Origin: Neofusicoccum parvum
Taxonomy: Eukaryota; Ascomycota; Dothideomycetes; Botryosphaeriales; Botryosphaeriaceae
Assembly: GCA_020912385.1 (NCBI GenBank)
Contig: CP087211.1
Span: forward strand, 62,001-126,000
Length of the DNA: 64,000 nucleotides
Direction: 5' to 3'
How positions within the stretch are numbered: the first letter of the stretch is position 1; the number at the start of each line of letters is the position of its first letter. Position numbers and translations under genes: made by a program. Shown piece after piece: positions 1 to 10,918 of the stretch. The notes under the pieces were generated by a model. It saw only the letters and a list, made by a program, of their open reading frames with translations. It made no database searches and was not told the DNA's origin.

Positions 1-1077
1 TGCGTTAATGGTAAGAGCCGGGTACATACCGTAGAAGGCACGGGGTAACGTGGTGGATTTATAAGTTTCGTCTGATATATCAGGCTGGGCCATGCAGGCA
101 CCGTGCATTCCGTAATTTGGAGGAAGAACCAGGTCGACAGTGGCGTAGAGCTCGGAGAGGGTTCATGACGCGTGCCTGACTGTGCTCGGAGGTTCGGCGT
201 CAATGGCCGCTCCGCCGACCGTACTGCAACGTCGAGGGGTCTGGGAGAGCAAAGGGCCAGATTGCGGAGAGTAGATCTTGATTGTGTTTGGTGGAGTATA
301 CGGCCATGGCCATTCCCCAGTTCTTATGAACTGTTCTGAACTGTCGTGCCGCCCGAGAAGCCCAGTTTGACCATGCACGTATCCTTCCTCTGCCTTCAAC
401 CATTGCTGTTGTTCCTTCATGCAGTCGAGGTTGCACCCTTTCATGACGAAGCTCGCATGATGGAATCCGTGGAGTAGCTTCCGTACGGCGCAGCAGCGGT
501 GCAGGTGCATGCCGCACAAAAAGGTGCTTGGATGCGTTGTTGTATCCACTTTTCCAAATGCAGATTTGGTCACCACAGCTCAACCTTGGCGCAACGGCAG
601 CATCACTCTGCCTTGAGGAGAATATAGGACAAAGCAAAACCGCCGCCAGATATGCCTATACTAGAAGCACACTTCTCATAGCCCAACACCGTCCACTCCG
701 GATATACTGTCACCTCTCCCCGAGCCTTCCCAGCTGGTGATGCCAACAAGACGGAAGTCGGACCGATTGTGCCAACAGACACTTTCTGTGCCGCATCGCA
801 GCTCAGCCCCCATCATCATACTTATTCCCGTCCACCACCTCGCCGCGGTGATGGAGAGCACGCGTTAGGGATGGTCGCCCCGGCTGTTCGTCAGCCACAG
901 GCAGCCCGCACGATCTGCATTTCCACCCGCCCTCCGGCTCAATGAAGTCTGCTACCTCTCCACAACCGCTATTGCTTGTCTCTCCAGCCTGGCACTGGCC
1001 TCCATGCATCGCGGAACGGACAACCCCGCCGCCTCCACTTGAAACCCTCAATCCAATTCCCTGACGAGGAACTGAAG
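1..1077. other. Intergenic, no gene recognised
   Basis: Open frames here are short, overlap on both strands and show no motif, signal peptide or convincing splice pattern. I see no gene. The last 100-200 bases probably hold the promoter and leader of the membrane protein that starts at 1078. Confidence 0.5.
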
Positions 1078-2256
1078 ATGCCGAACTTCACCTGCCCCTC
1101 GGGCGGGACGTGGCACGCTTGCGCCACCGGCTCACGCTTCGTCGGCTGCTGCACCCAGATCGACGCTTGCACGCTCGGCTGCAGCGCCGGAAACCTGATG
1201 CCCGCGTCGTTCGACATTGCTCTCTCCGGCCGCATCCCAGACCTGGACTGCGGGACATCGGGCAGCTTATTCTACACGTGCGCGCTGACCGATCCGTCCT
1301 TCTGGGGCTGCTGCAAGTCCAACCCTTGCACCAGCGACGACGGGTGCGCGCGAACGGACTTGGGCGCTGCGTATCTTGGCGCGAATGCCGTGGCAGGGTC
1401 GTACTACGGCGTGACCGGAACGGCGTCTGCGTCTGCATCAGCTACGGGGAGCGCCGCAGCCACTCCTTCTTCATCGTTGCTGCCATCATCCTCCTCCTCC
1501 TCGTCTTCCACTTCTTCTTCTTCTTCGCCGTCGCCCACACCCCGCAGCAACACCACCACCATCATTGCCGCGGCCGTCGGCGGCGTCGCGGGCGGCATCC
1601 TTATCACCGCCGCGCTCGCATTCCTGATCTGGAAACGTGCGAGGCGGCATCATCACAGCAACGGCCCCGGAGTCCCTGACAGCGAGCACAACGCCGCCGC
1701 TACGGCCTTCATGGAGACGAAGAGAGGAGCCCCGGCGACGACAGCAGCACCCGAGAAGCAGCTTGCAGGCACTGCGGGGATCCTGCTCGACGGCCCAGAC
1801 GCTGTGTCGTCGCCACTACTACTACCGCCGACACACCACCGGAACGGAGTCGGCGTCTTCGAGCTCGAGAGCGGTGTGGACGTGCCCGAGCAGCGGCGGG
1901 GTGAGCCGGCGGAGCTGGTCGAGCTGATGGCTGAGCCGGTGGAGAGGGTCGAACTGGCAGCGGGAGGAGGAGGAGTGGTGACGCAGAGCGTCGGTGCGGG
2001 AAGGAGAGGGAGCGCGGCGGGGAGCAGCAGGTTGTCCGTCGATGGTAGTGTTGCGTCGTCGGTCAAGCACGCACAGTGCACTGAGGGAGACGATGGTGAC
2101 GACGGCTTTCTGGATGTGCCGCAGGTCTCGCCTCAGAGCGCGTCGTTCGATCTGGGTAGAAACAACCGCGATTCGGGAGTATCGTCGTTGACAAGTGTGC
2201 CGAGAACGCCAGTGGTGGGTCAGCGGGGAGAGGTGCTCCTGGAGGACGAGGATTGA
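1078..2256 (+). CDS. Cys-repeat, Ser-rich single-pass membrane protein (putative surface sensor)
   Basis: Intronless frame of 392 aa from the ATG at 1078. An upstream in-frame ATG at 976 would add 34 residues with no signal-like character. Residues 1-92 hold two similar Cys modules, each with a paired-Cys core (FVGCC near 21-25 and FWGCC near 75-79) and flanking single Cys. Residues 115-158 are a Ser/Thr/Pro stalk built on a TCC/TCT repeat. Residues 161-184 are one hydrophobic helix followed by WKRARR, so a cytosolic tail of about 200 aa is predicted. The layout resembles fungal wall-stress or mucin-like sensors, but the Cys pattern is not the WSC domain. No classical signal peptide is visible, so the helix may act as the signal anchor. 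Function is not known. Confidence 0.7.
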   Translation: MPNFTCPSGGTWHACATGSRFVGCCTQIDACTLGCSAGNLMPASFDIALSGRIPDLDCGTSGSLFYTCALTDPSFWGCCKSNPCTSDDGCARTDLGAAYLGANAVAGSYYGVTGTASASASATGSAAATPSSSLLPSSSSSSSSTSSSSSPSPTPRSNTTTIIAAAVGGVAGGILITAALAFLIWKRARRHHHSNGPGVPDSEHNAAATAFMETKRGAPATTAAPEKQLAGTAGILLDGPDAVSSPLLLPPTHHRNGVGVFELESGVDVPEQRRGEPAELVELMAEPVERVELAAGGGGVVTQSVGAGRRGSAAGSSRLSVDGSVASSVKHAQCTEGDDGDDGFLDVPQVSPQSASFDLGRNNRDSGVSSLTSVPRTPVVGQRGEVLLEDED

Positions 2257-2562
2257 TGTTCCATTCTTGAGTACAATCTGATCATGTCACATTATTGATG
2301 GCAAGCATGCGAGAATACAGCACTGGCCAACCTCATGTTCTTCCTATCAAATCTTAGTGTGCGAATAGCTGGTGCATGGGTACTCGCCCACCCAAAACTA
2401 TCATCAACTCTTCACTCATTAGTGTCCAGATTCTACCACACAAGACACTCAAAATCATGTTTGGAGCAATGTATATTGTTTGCCTACTCGAAGCAGCGAG
2501 CATTGATCCAACGCATGTTTCCCACTGCTGTGGCTGTGTTCAGTGTAATGATGTCTGCTCAT

Positions 2563-3036
2563 TTATTTCCAGCAGTACGCGCCACCAACGCCATGCGACT
2601 TGCAGCACTCAACGAACTTTCCACTGTCGACCGAACCGAATGAGCTGGAGCACTACACACATAAATCGTTAGCACGGAACTTGAAATGGGGATCTTTATT
2701 CTGTTTCTCTTCTGCGTGTGTTGGCAAACGGCATGCCCTTCGGAGATCCCGAACAGTGACAATGACACGGAAATGCAATAGGCACGTAGCTTCTCACCTG
2801 GTGAACCTGATCCTCGTGATATACTCCAACATTTTCAAGGCAGCAATTGTACGTGAGAGTGTTGTATTGGCCGTTATCATCCTGGCATTTGCAATTGTAG
2901 CCGGCAAAAGCACTGTTACCATGCATAATGGTTAGTCGCAGTCATTCGGCATGGAGAATTCAGATCTTATAAGGAGCGTACTCATGACTTACGTGGCACA
3001 GAAAAGAAGCGGAGTTATAATGGATTTGAAATGCAT
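2563..3036 (-). CDS. Small secreted cysteine-rich protein, copy A
   Basis: Three-exon gene on the minus strand: 3036-2993, 2912-2798 and 2652-2563, with GT-AG introns; phases close to give 82 aa. The N terminus is a hydrophobic signal (MHFKSIITPLLFCATAFA) with predicted cleavage before GYNCKC. The mature part is about 64 aa with eight Cys in the order C-x-C, CC, C, CC, C. It ends CCKSHGVGGAYCWK. It is a paralogue of the gene at 3889-4334. Exon 1 has the same length (44 nt), exon 3 the same length (90 nt), and the intron positions match. No single frame spans it, so simple ORF finding misses it. Small, secreted and Cys-rich is the profile of an effector-like or antimicrobial peptide, but no activity can be assigned from sequence. 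Copies A and B are head to head. Confidence 0.8.
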
Positions 3037-3888
3037 CTTCCAGGACTTGAGGTGGTGACTCGCCAGAAAAAGAATGCAGAGAAAGGTGTGATGGATTGAA
3101 CAGATATTCAATCTCTCTGATAATGACTGATAGCCAATTCAGTCGAGGACTTGGGCAGTGGTGGATTATTTATGCCCTTTGGAAGTAATCGAGTACTGCT
3201 GTCCAGATGTCAACTTCTTGATTGATTGACTTAATCAGGCGCTCCAACACGAGAAAAAATTGGGTCTGCGCGAATATCGTTGTAGCACAACGCCCGTGCT
3301 CTGTCTGCACGCAGCCTGCCAGCTGAACTCGCTGGCAAGTGCTGCTGCCAATGAAAATTCATTTTCGATAGAGCGTACTGTGCCAACGGTACCGCCCTGA
3401 AAATCAGAGAGAAATGGACGATCAAGCTGTGGATGAGAGCGACGATCTGGCTTGAATCTGACTAGAGTACAGGGCGGAAGAATCATCTCGTCAAACGCAT
3501 GTGGATACAAATCTGCCAAGACATGGTAAGCACTAAGCCACTCTTGGTGGCTACGTTACAAAGATGGCTGGTTTCTTCTCCTGTGCTCCCAAAGATGGAA
3601 AGAATTCACCGGTTTCGTCTTTCGCCCCCAAATGTAGGGGGCATTGTGTGATCAAGACTCACAAATAGAGCCTCATACCAGATCTCCAGCTGTAGCCGTG
3701 AACGTCTCTATTTTTGTGATTGCTGAGAAGTGCTGCTGAGTAACGGTGCTATGACTTGCGCACATGGCAATGCCCAAATAAGAAAGAGAACTTATAAAGG
3801 CGACGCTCGCCGTCGCTCAAAATCACCAACATCAAGTCCACACCGACCCTGATCCATCACCAACGATACTTCCCAATCAACAGACGCA
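3037..3888. promoter_or_regulatory. Shared divergent promoter of the two cysteine-rich secreted protein genes
   Basis: This 852-bp gap separates the divergent starts at 3036 (minus) and 3889 (plus). A TATAAA at 3793-3798 lies about 95 bp before the plus-strand start. A TATA-like CATAAATA near 3166-3174 on the minus strand lies about 130 bp before the other start. No coding sequence is evident, so it is probably a bidirectional control region. Confidence 0.5.
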
Positions 3889-4334
3889 ATGCACTTCTCT
3901 ACTATCATCGCTCCTCTCTTTCTCGCCGCCACGTGAGTATCTTCATCCTTTATGTATCCCGAGCTTTTTGCAATGGATTGACCATATTTTCAGAGCGTTT
4001 GCTGGCCACAACTGCAAATGTCAGGACAGCAATGGCCAGTACAATGGCTTCACCCAGTCTTGCTGCAGTGACCAGAAAGGACCTGGCGAATGGTTCAATG
4101 ACGTCACCTATCACGGCGATCAGGTGCACCAGGTGAGCTTATACTTCTATCCACTCGTCACATCCTGTTTTCAAGTTTCATGCTACTGTCGTGTGGTAGC
4201 AATAACACACCAATTTACATATAATTTGCTGACATTTCCCATAGTGTTCATCTGCGTCCAACCAAATTGACAGCGGGGCATTCGTCGAGTGCTGCAAGAA
4301 CTTTGGCGTTGAGGGAGCCTACTGCTGGGATTGA
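3889..4334 (+). CDS. Small secreted cysteine-rich protein, copy B
   Basis: Exons 3889-3932, 3994-4132 and 4245-4334 with gtgagt/gtgagc donors and cag/tag acceptors; phases close at 90 aa. The signal peptide is MHFSTIIAPLFLAATAFA; the mature protein begins GHNCKCQDSNGQYN. Eight Cys follow the same order as copy A (C-x-C, CC, C, CC, C), ending CCKNFGVEGAYCWD. Relative to copy A there is an 8-residue insertion after the first CC pair. The Cys framework, GQYN, DQVHQ and GAYCW are all kept. Family function is unknown to me. The secreted Cys-rich form suggests an apoplastic effector or an antimicrobial role, which is inference only. A decayed relative lies at 6275-6420. Confidence 0.85.
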
Positions 4335-4612
4335 GGGGAATGTATGGATCTCGTGGAGATGTCGAAGAGAGATGCGGACGGAGAAAAACCCGCTCGCATC
4401 CGATATGACCCTGCGGTTTCCTGATGTTTCCGGGATAGTCGCTATAGAATCAGCTGACGTTCCTTTACACCGACATCGGGTCGTGATGGATCCGGGGCCG
4501 ATAGGATATGTTTCAACGGGTGCTTTCTATGCCGTGGGTCTATAAATCCAGATGCTGCGCGCAAACAAATAGTTCTTTATTCACACAATCTGATTTTTGA
4601 TAGTTTACAAAA

Positions 4613-6149
4613 ATGGCCTGTACTGATTTCATCATCGTCGGTGCCGGATATGCTGGACTTACTACAGCTATCGAGCTCACGCGAAAAGGGTTCAATGTCG
4701 AGGTCTTCGAATCCGCCAGAAAGTTTACTGACCAAGGTCTGGATCCAGGAGAATGCTGTTCTAACGTTGCTAATGCATTCTAAAGGCGATATCATTATGA
4801 TGAACCCAAGTGTCTCGAGAGTCCTTTCCAAATGGGGAGGTTGCCTTCAAGAGCTGGAAGCGGTATCCGCGCCCGGCACCCGGATGGCCATCTTCGACTG
4901 GAAGGGTAACCAGATTGTCGAAGACCCGATGGGCTACTCTCCCGATGGGTACTCATTTTTGGTAGCACCACGCGGTCCACTTCACCTCATCATGTATAGG
5001 TATGCTCTGTCCATCGGGATAAAAATCCATTTCTCCACCCCAATCAGTAAGGTCTTCGAGGAGGAGGACTGCGCCGGTGTCTATGTTGGCGATGAACGCA
5101 TCAAAGCGGCAGGAGTCATTGCTGCGGATGGAGTTCACAGCAAGGTCCGGAGGCAGATATTGGATGACGAGGGACAAACTAAGCCCAGTGGATTTGCAAT
5201 CTACCGCTCGTTCTTTGATATGAGCAGGCTGCTTGATGACCCAAGGACTCGGCATTTTGCCGAGGACAAAGGGGATGGAATCTACTTGTGGATCGGCACG
5301 GATGTCCACGCAGTGGTTCTCCCCAACAAGAATTTAGGAAAGATTGGTTGCTTCTTGACGCATAGGGTAAGTTCGTGACCTCGCCGTGTGTGGTGTGATA
5401 CTGGCTGATACGAGATCTAGGACGAATTTGACGTCGTTGAATCCTGGTCCACGAAAGGAGATCGATCCCATCTTTTAAAGGTCATCGATGGGTGGGATGA
5501 TACTCTTCATGCGCTCTTCAGCAAGATTCCATCAGAAGAACTATTCGACTGGAAGCTGCTTTGGCGTGATCCCTTGAAGAGTTGGGTATCCCCAAAGGGG
5601 AGAATTCTCTTAGGTATATTCCTCCTACCATGGGTAACTGTGATGCAAACTGATGCTCGTGGTAGTGGGCGACTCTTCTCATCCTCATCTCCCTACCTCC
5701 GGATCTGGTGCTATGCAGGCCATTGAAGATGGGGCAACTTTTGGAGCGTTGGCAGATACGCTAGGCATGGACAACATCCCCGATCTGTTCAAGGTGTTTC
5801 AAGCGCTGAGGTGAGTCGAATCATTCGAATCGATGCCCCTTCTCTCCCCAAGCTACTTACAGACCGCAACAGATATGAGCGGACTAACCTCACCCAACGT
5901 CTGGGATGGGAGAATCGATACCGGCTTCACCACACAGACTGGGAGGCCGTGAAGAAAGACCCAAGTCTGGCCAAACCGACTCTTCCAGAATGGGGCGTTG
6001 TTCACGATGCCGAGAAATACGCATATGAAAATGCTCAAGCTGCCCTGAAAGGTTTGAAGTCTGGGATCAAGTTCAAGTCTACGAACGTACCGGAGGACTA
6101 TGTCTATCAAGAATGGAATGTGCAGACGCTGATGGATTTGGAGGCCTGA
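4613..6149 (+). CDS. FAD-dependent monooxygenase, salicylate-hydroxylase-like
   Basis: Five exons: 4613-4736, 4786-5366, 5421-5613, 5666-5810 and 5873-6149. They sum to 1320 nt, or 439 aa, close to the usual size of fungal group A flavoprotein hydroxylases. Residues 8-15 carry the dinucleotide-binding GxGxxG (GAGYAGL). The middle carries the DG motif (AADGVHSKVRR), and the GD motif (VGDSSHPHLPTSGSGAMQA) binds the FAD ribityl chain. These families hydroxylate aromatic rings using NAD(P)H and O2; the substrate cannot be read from the sequence. Intron 1 has a weak donor (gtctgg) but is needed to keep frame. A TATAAA-like box near 4542 lies about 70 bp before the start. No signal peptide, so probably cytosolic. 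It sits between a cysteine-rich effector-like gene and a relic of the same family. Confidence 0.87.
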
Positions 6150-6274
6150 TGTCAGGACCCACATGCACGGAGGCTGAGAGGCGCCAGCGACCTCCGTGTT
6201 CATGCCTCAGGCCTGATCCAGCCCCCAATGACAGGTGGCCCACATGGAGCGCCGGGCGCCCAGGCAGGCCATAC

Positions 6275-6420
6275 GCTTCACCTGCATCGCCCGGGTGAGG
6301 GACCTGTATATATCTGAACTTAGCCCCAGAGCGCTTGCTGGCCACAACTGCCAATACCATGCCGGTGCAACGGCTTTACTCATTCCTGCTGCGCTGACTT
6401 ACACTCCTCAGTCCGGCTGT
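6275..6420 (+). pseudogene. Relic of a third cysteine-rich secreted protein copy
   Basis: From 6329 the DNA reads almost identically to the exon 2 start of copy B: AGCGYTTGCTGGCCACAACT, with the preceding intron acceptor cag kept. About 25 nt on, some bases are missing. The next piece (tgcaacggctttactcattcctgctgc region) encodes a recognisable CNGFTHSCCAD in a shifted frame. A possible intron donor gtgagg near 6296 and a damaged exon 1 (ATACGCTTC in place of the start region) lie just upstream. No third exon is recognisable. This is a degenerate paralogue, not a working gene. Confidence 0.65.
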
Positions 6421-6930
6421 GTCGGTCGTGGAGGAATAATCATGTCATGGCTCCATCTGCCGTCGGTCATCATTTGTTTGCTTTTCCTATTCATGCTTTA
6501 TTCTCGACGCATCCGTGGGGTAGATGTAAAAGCTGTATAATGGCGGTGGTGTTGTCTGCACCATCAAAGGTGGGGTGGAAATCAAAGGTCAATTGCCGGC
6601 GTTCAGAGGGACGGAGTTTGCAGACTTGAGCTAGCTAGTGGTCCACACAGAGTTTCCTGGGATGTATGATGATCGGAATTATTTTGGGACCACTCCGCCG
6701 CATGCGCATCTCTGACGTTTTGCTGACATGGCATTGCGATGACGTGTCGGGCTGATCAGCCTACCCTTGCTTCTACCGTTACACGACAGCGAAATACGAC
6801 GAGAGGCCTGTCTGGAAATCCATAAAGCTTTTCCTTCGGAACCACTGAACCAAGTGCGAGCTTTCCTTTTCTTCAACTCATTGTTGCACCGATCTCCATT
6901 GCAGCACCTACAAGAGGTTCTGACGGCGAA
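6421..6930. other. Intergenic, no gene recognised
   Basis: About 500 bp between the cysteine-rich relic and the IFI6-like gene. Open frames on both strands are short and unconvincing. It presumably holds the promoter of the gene at 6931. Confidence 0.4.
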
Positions 6931-7397
6931 ATGACTCTCCTCCATGGATTTGGTGTATCTGATGCAGACGAGTGGATCATAAAACTCTGGAATGAATTTG
7001 GCGATTGGCTCGCGACACCCCGTAAGTTTATGGCTTGCATTGCTCATTTTCGTAGACGCCACTAAGCACCTCGTAAGATGTATTCTGGACGCTCATTGCA
7101 TGGGTCATCACGTTTACGGTGCTCATGTTCATTGGGCTTTCTCTGGGGTTCGGCGGTGCAGGTGTTGTCGCTGGTAGGTCTCGGAATAAAATACCATCTC
7201 CAGGACGTGGCGCTAATAGCACAGGTTCTGCTGCGGCGGCGTTTCAATCTGCGGTCTATGGCGGCTTTACACCTGCGAGTGGTGTTTTTGCAACTTTGAC
7301 CAGCCTCGCCATGCTTGGGATCCTAGCTCCTGCAATAGCACTGGTAGCGGGGGTAGTCGCTTCAATAATTGCTGCTCTTGTCTGGAACACTTGGTGA
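6931..7397 (+). CDS. IFI6/ISG12-like small membrane protein
   Basis: Exons 6931-7021, 7078-7173 and 7225-7397 give 119 aa. The second intron (51 nt, gtaggt...cacag) is a multiple of three and stays open if unspliced. Removing it restores a continuous small-residue motif, GAGVVAG-SAAAAFQSAVYGG. An N-terminal polar segment (about 30 aa) is followed by a hydrophobic helix (VFWTLIAWVITFTVLMFIG). Then comes the Gly/Ala-rich core GFGGAGVVAG with GGFTPASGVFATLTSLAMLG, and a last hydrophobic helix. This pattern is that of the interferon-inducible 6-16/ISG12 family, which in animals sits in mitochondrial or nuclear membranes. Fungal members exist, but their role is not established. A membrane location is predicted; function is unknown. 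Confidence 0.75.
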
Positions 7398-8645
7398 ATC
7401 CAGCAAAAGGATGCAGAAATGTTCGATGAGAGTTCACCTCGCACAGCGCAATGCCAGAACACGAAAACTGGAGGATCAGACCCACGATCGAGTGGAGAGG
7501 ATTTCGGAGAACGAAGACATTTGGGTGGACGGCCGGGAGTATGGACTATGGGAGGCTTGATGTCATTGGCTATGTGGATAAATACGGAGCTGTCACGGTG
7601 CTGCCCGCATCCTGGAGAGTATGGCAAAGGACGGCTGCGGGAGGCGGAGCGCAAATTTTAAGATCTCCACTCCTCACACGCATCCTTAACGTAACATCCT
7701 CAGTTTTGAGGACTGGTATTTAAAACATCACTGAATGACGCCACGCGTCAAAGTGACTCAATACGCATTGCCAGTGCGAGACCTCTGCCGCCGGCCGAGT
7801 GCACTGTCCTGGCAAAACCGGTCTGCTCGTCATCCCCGCAGAGAATTACATCGGCACCCATGCAGCCACTTGAACGATCACAAACGCCACTAGGCCGCTC
7901 GGCCGGCGGCACGGACGCTAGCATTGGTGTCCGGATCGAGCTCGCGGAGGACTTGCGGTTTCAGCTCGATGCAGCTGGCGAGATGGGCCTGTGTGGGGAG
8001 CTTTGTGGATGGCGAGGGGTGCTGAGCGGGCGCCAGGCCACACCCAGATAGCTGAGCGGGAATGGATAGGCGAGGCTGGGGTGGTCCGAGCAGAATCTTC
8101 TGCAGGCCGCGTGGAATACGGTGCGGCGCGGGTCGGCTCATGGGACGCGATTGGAGATCGTATCCATGCGAAAGCCGGATAGCTGGTGCCAACGCCGTGC
8201 GGCACAGCACATGAATTCAACTACCCGCAGGCTTTGGTCATGACAAGACAGTTGGTGAGACTGGTGGTCGTGCAGGAAGAAGCCTTCACAATCGAGCAGA
8301 CATGCCTAGACCCCGAGCGTTTGAGGCACTTGGAGATTAGAACTGTGGAACGCGCACGAAGTGGCGAGGGCGCACATATAGCCGCTGGATGGGTCTTGGT
8401 TTCTTTGATTGACTGGCCATGGCCTTCGTTTGGGATTAGCTTTCGGACGAGGCCGCGATTGATCGCCATCTCGCCGAACGTGCCGGCAGTGAGACATGGG
8501 CCCTACAACCAATAGCCATTTGAGCCAATGTATATCAAGACCACGTGAATCATCCCCCTGTTAGATGCCACCGCTTGTGCCGGCTCCACCCCGGATGATT
8601 CGTCTGCCATGTTACACCGCACCTTCCGCCTCGACTTCAGTCGCC
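7398..8645. other. Intergenic, no gene recognised
   Basis: Several overlapping open frames of 60-130 codons occur on both strands, but none has a motif, a signal or compatible splice partners. I see no supportable gene in these 1.2 kb. Confidence 0.4.
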
Positions 8646-10624
8646 ATGGCTCGCCAGAAGCCTGGCTCTGCTGCCCTTACGCCGCGAGTTACAAGGTCAC
8701 AAACCAAAGGCCCAGGTACGGCTATCTCTACTCCAATATCCCGTCGAGTCCGGCCCCTTACGAAGCCGCAGCGCCAGCGCCGGAGAGCACCGATCAACCA
8801 TCAAGAGAAAGCCGTCGCATCCGTGGACGCAGCACCGAATACGGTCTTTGGGTCGAGAAGCGTCGGAACAAGAGCGTAGTGGTTGAGCGGTCCATTCTAA
8901 TCCTCCTGGGCACCAATCTGATATCGATGTAGCAACGTCCGACTCAAGCGGCCACTCATCAATCTGCTCCTCCGGCCCAAGAGCTAGAAGATCCGGCCGC
9001 ACAAGGGAGAGGTCGCCAACGCCAAAACCATCCTGCAGCCAACGGTTCCGGAAGTCCTCACCAACCCACATCACACAGCAGTGCTGCTCCGGCCCCCCCT
9101 GTGATATCGAGCAGCTCTCCGCATACTGAACGCACTGAAGTCTGGGTGAGCGAAGCTCCCTTGCCGAAGACACCAGTGGATTGGGCTACCATCATGTCCA
9201 TGCTCCCGCCAGAGCGGCCAACTACAACGCCCCGCAATCGTCCCAGAACGGGCACACCCAATGGCACACCGAGAGCACAATCGGAAATGGCTAGCTCGAG
9301 CTCGAAGGTTGAGTCATCAGGCCCATCCTTTGCCGATATACTGTCCAACAGCCATCCGTTCGTCAAAAGTCACATGAAGGACTACGATGGAGTACAGAAT
9401 TACGGGCCCAATGATGCGAGCATGGCTTTTTGGAAAACCCTGCGAGCCGCCTGCCCATCCCGACTACCTGATCCCCGTTATGACGACAAAATATTCTTCA
9501 AGGAGAACTTGGAAAGGCTCGTCCACGGGAATGAGGCAATGCTCCGACATATGCTGCACGATGTCGTTTGTCCGCCGGCTGGAGGTCTGGCAGCCCGCAT
9601 CCACCATGACAAAAAGCTAGGTCCGGACTTGTACCAGCATTATGATCTACTGGCTGACGCCATGGATGAGCAGTGGCATAAACGCAGTGCGATCTTCAAA
9701 ACCGATACTGTTGTTAAACTGCCAAAGCCCGATTATTGTGTTGGATTCAGGCGATGGGTGTTCTCGCCAGCCCAGCAGAGAAAACTCCGGAAGCTCACTC
9801 GGCGTCAGCAGTCCAGGTGGAACCCAACCGCGCTAGTGTATTTCCCGTTCCTTACTTGCGAAGCCAAGAACAAAGGCAGCACGGTTCATGGGAATCAGCA
9901 GAATGCGCACAGCATGACGCTGGCAATCATGGCTGTGGTTGAGCTTTTCACAGTTGCGAAGTGCAAAGAAGCACTTTCTCGCGAAATCTTGGGGTTCTCC
10001 ATCACCTACAACGGAAACGAGGTAAATCTGTTCTGCCATTATCCCGACATCAGAGGGGACGTAACAGAGATATATATCACAAGACTGGGTACCTTCCACT
10101 ATGACAACGACTTGTTTGAGGGAAGATGGGAATCGTATGACATTGTGAGGAATATCTACGAGATTTGGGCGCCGTATCACTTCAAGCGGCTTTGCACAGC
10201 CCTTGATAGATGTGACGAGAGGTATGATGTGGCGAGCTTGCCGAGCAATGCACAGGGAACCCCCTCACCAAGCGAGGTTGCCAGCATGGCCGGGGATATG
10301 AGGGTGGAGAGCGATACGTCGACGGTCAGAGGGGCCGAGAGAGCTGGAAGCAGCACTCCAATCCCAAACAGCGGCCCTCATCAACTGCCACCGACAACGG
10401 ATTCAGCCATCGGAGCCCGTCTGTTTGAAGATGGTTCTGTACAACCTCTGGCGGCCGCCGCATCACAGCCGGAAACTCAACGCCCGAGCGGCGATGATGA
10501 GACCCACAACAATGGTGAGATATCAATATTCATTGCGAGATCCGTGGCTAACAGTTTCTCTGCAGAGTCTCCTCAAAGGAAGAAACGAAAACGCAGTGAA
10601 AATAAACGAGGTGGACATAGCTAG
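8646..10624 (+). CDS. DUF7924-like fungal protein, possible PD-(D/E)XK-type fold
   Basis: Proposed exons 8646-8715, 8766-8875, 8933-10514 and 10566-10624 close in frame at 606 aa. The main exon alone is certain. An open frame runs upstream to 8933, where the splice acceptor must lie. The N terminus (MARQKPGSAALTPRVTRSQT) is basic and disordered. The central domain carries DPRYDDKIFFKENLE, a long helical part, and LVYFPFLTCEAKN followed by a Q/N-H-rich helix. Strand-E-x-K followed by a helix resembles a restriction-endonuclease-like core, but that is inference. The C terminus is low complexity and, after removal of a 51-nt intron, ends with the nuclear-type signal KKRKR. These proteins are expanded in ascomycetes and have no settled function. 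The first two introns are less certain than the last. Confidence 0.65.
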
Positions 10625-10918
10625 GCTCTCTACTCCCATTATGAGTTATGATGTAACGTTTCTTTTCAAGGATCTCAAATGAAAAGCGTAACGCGGCTTA
10701 TAGCTCATCATGCAAGTTGCTCCTGTAGTGCAAGGCGACCCCGCATCTGACGCGTAGCAGTCAGCAAGGGGGCTTTTAGATGAAAGCGCCGCATGCGCGC
10801 GAGTAGTTCATACCTCTCGTGCTTCTTTCAACAGCAGCGATACCGAGCTCAATAGGTCACTACATACAAGCCGGAGCACAGAACAGTAAGGTTTTCATTG
10901 AGACAGACTAACTCCGCA

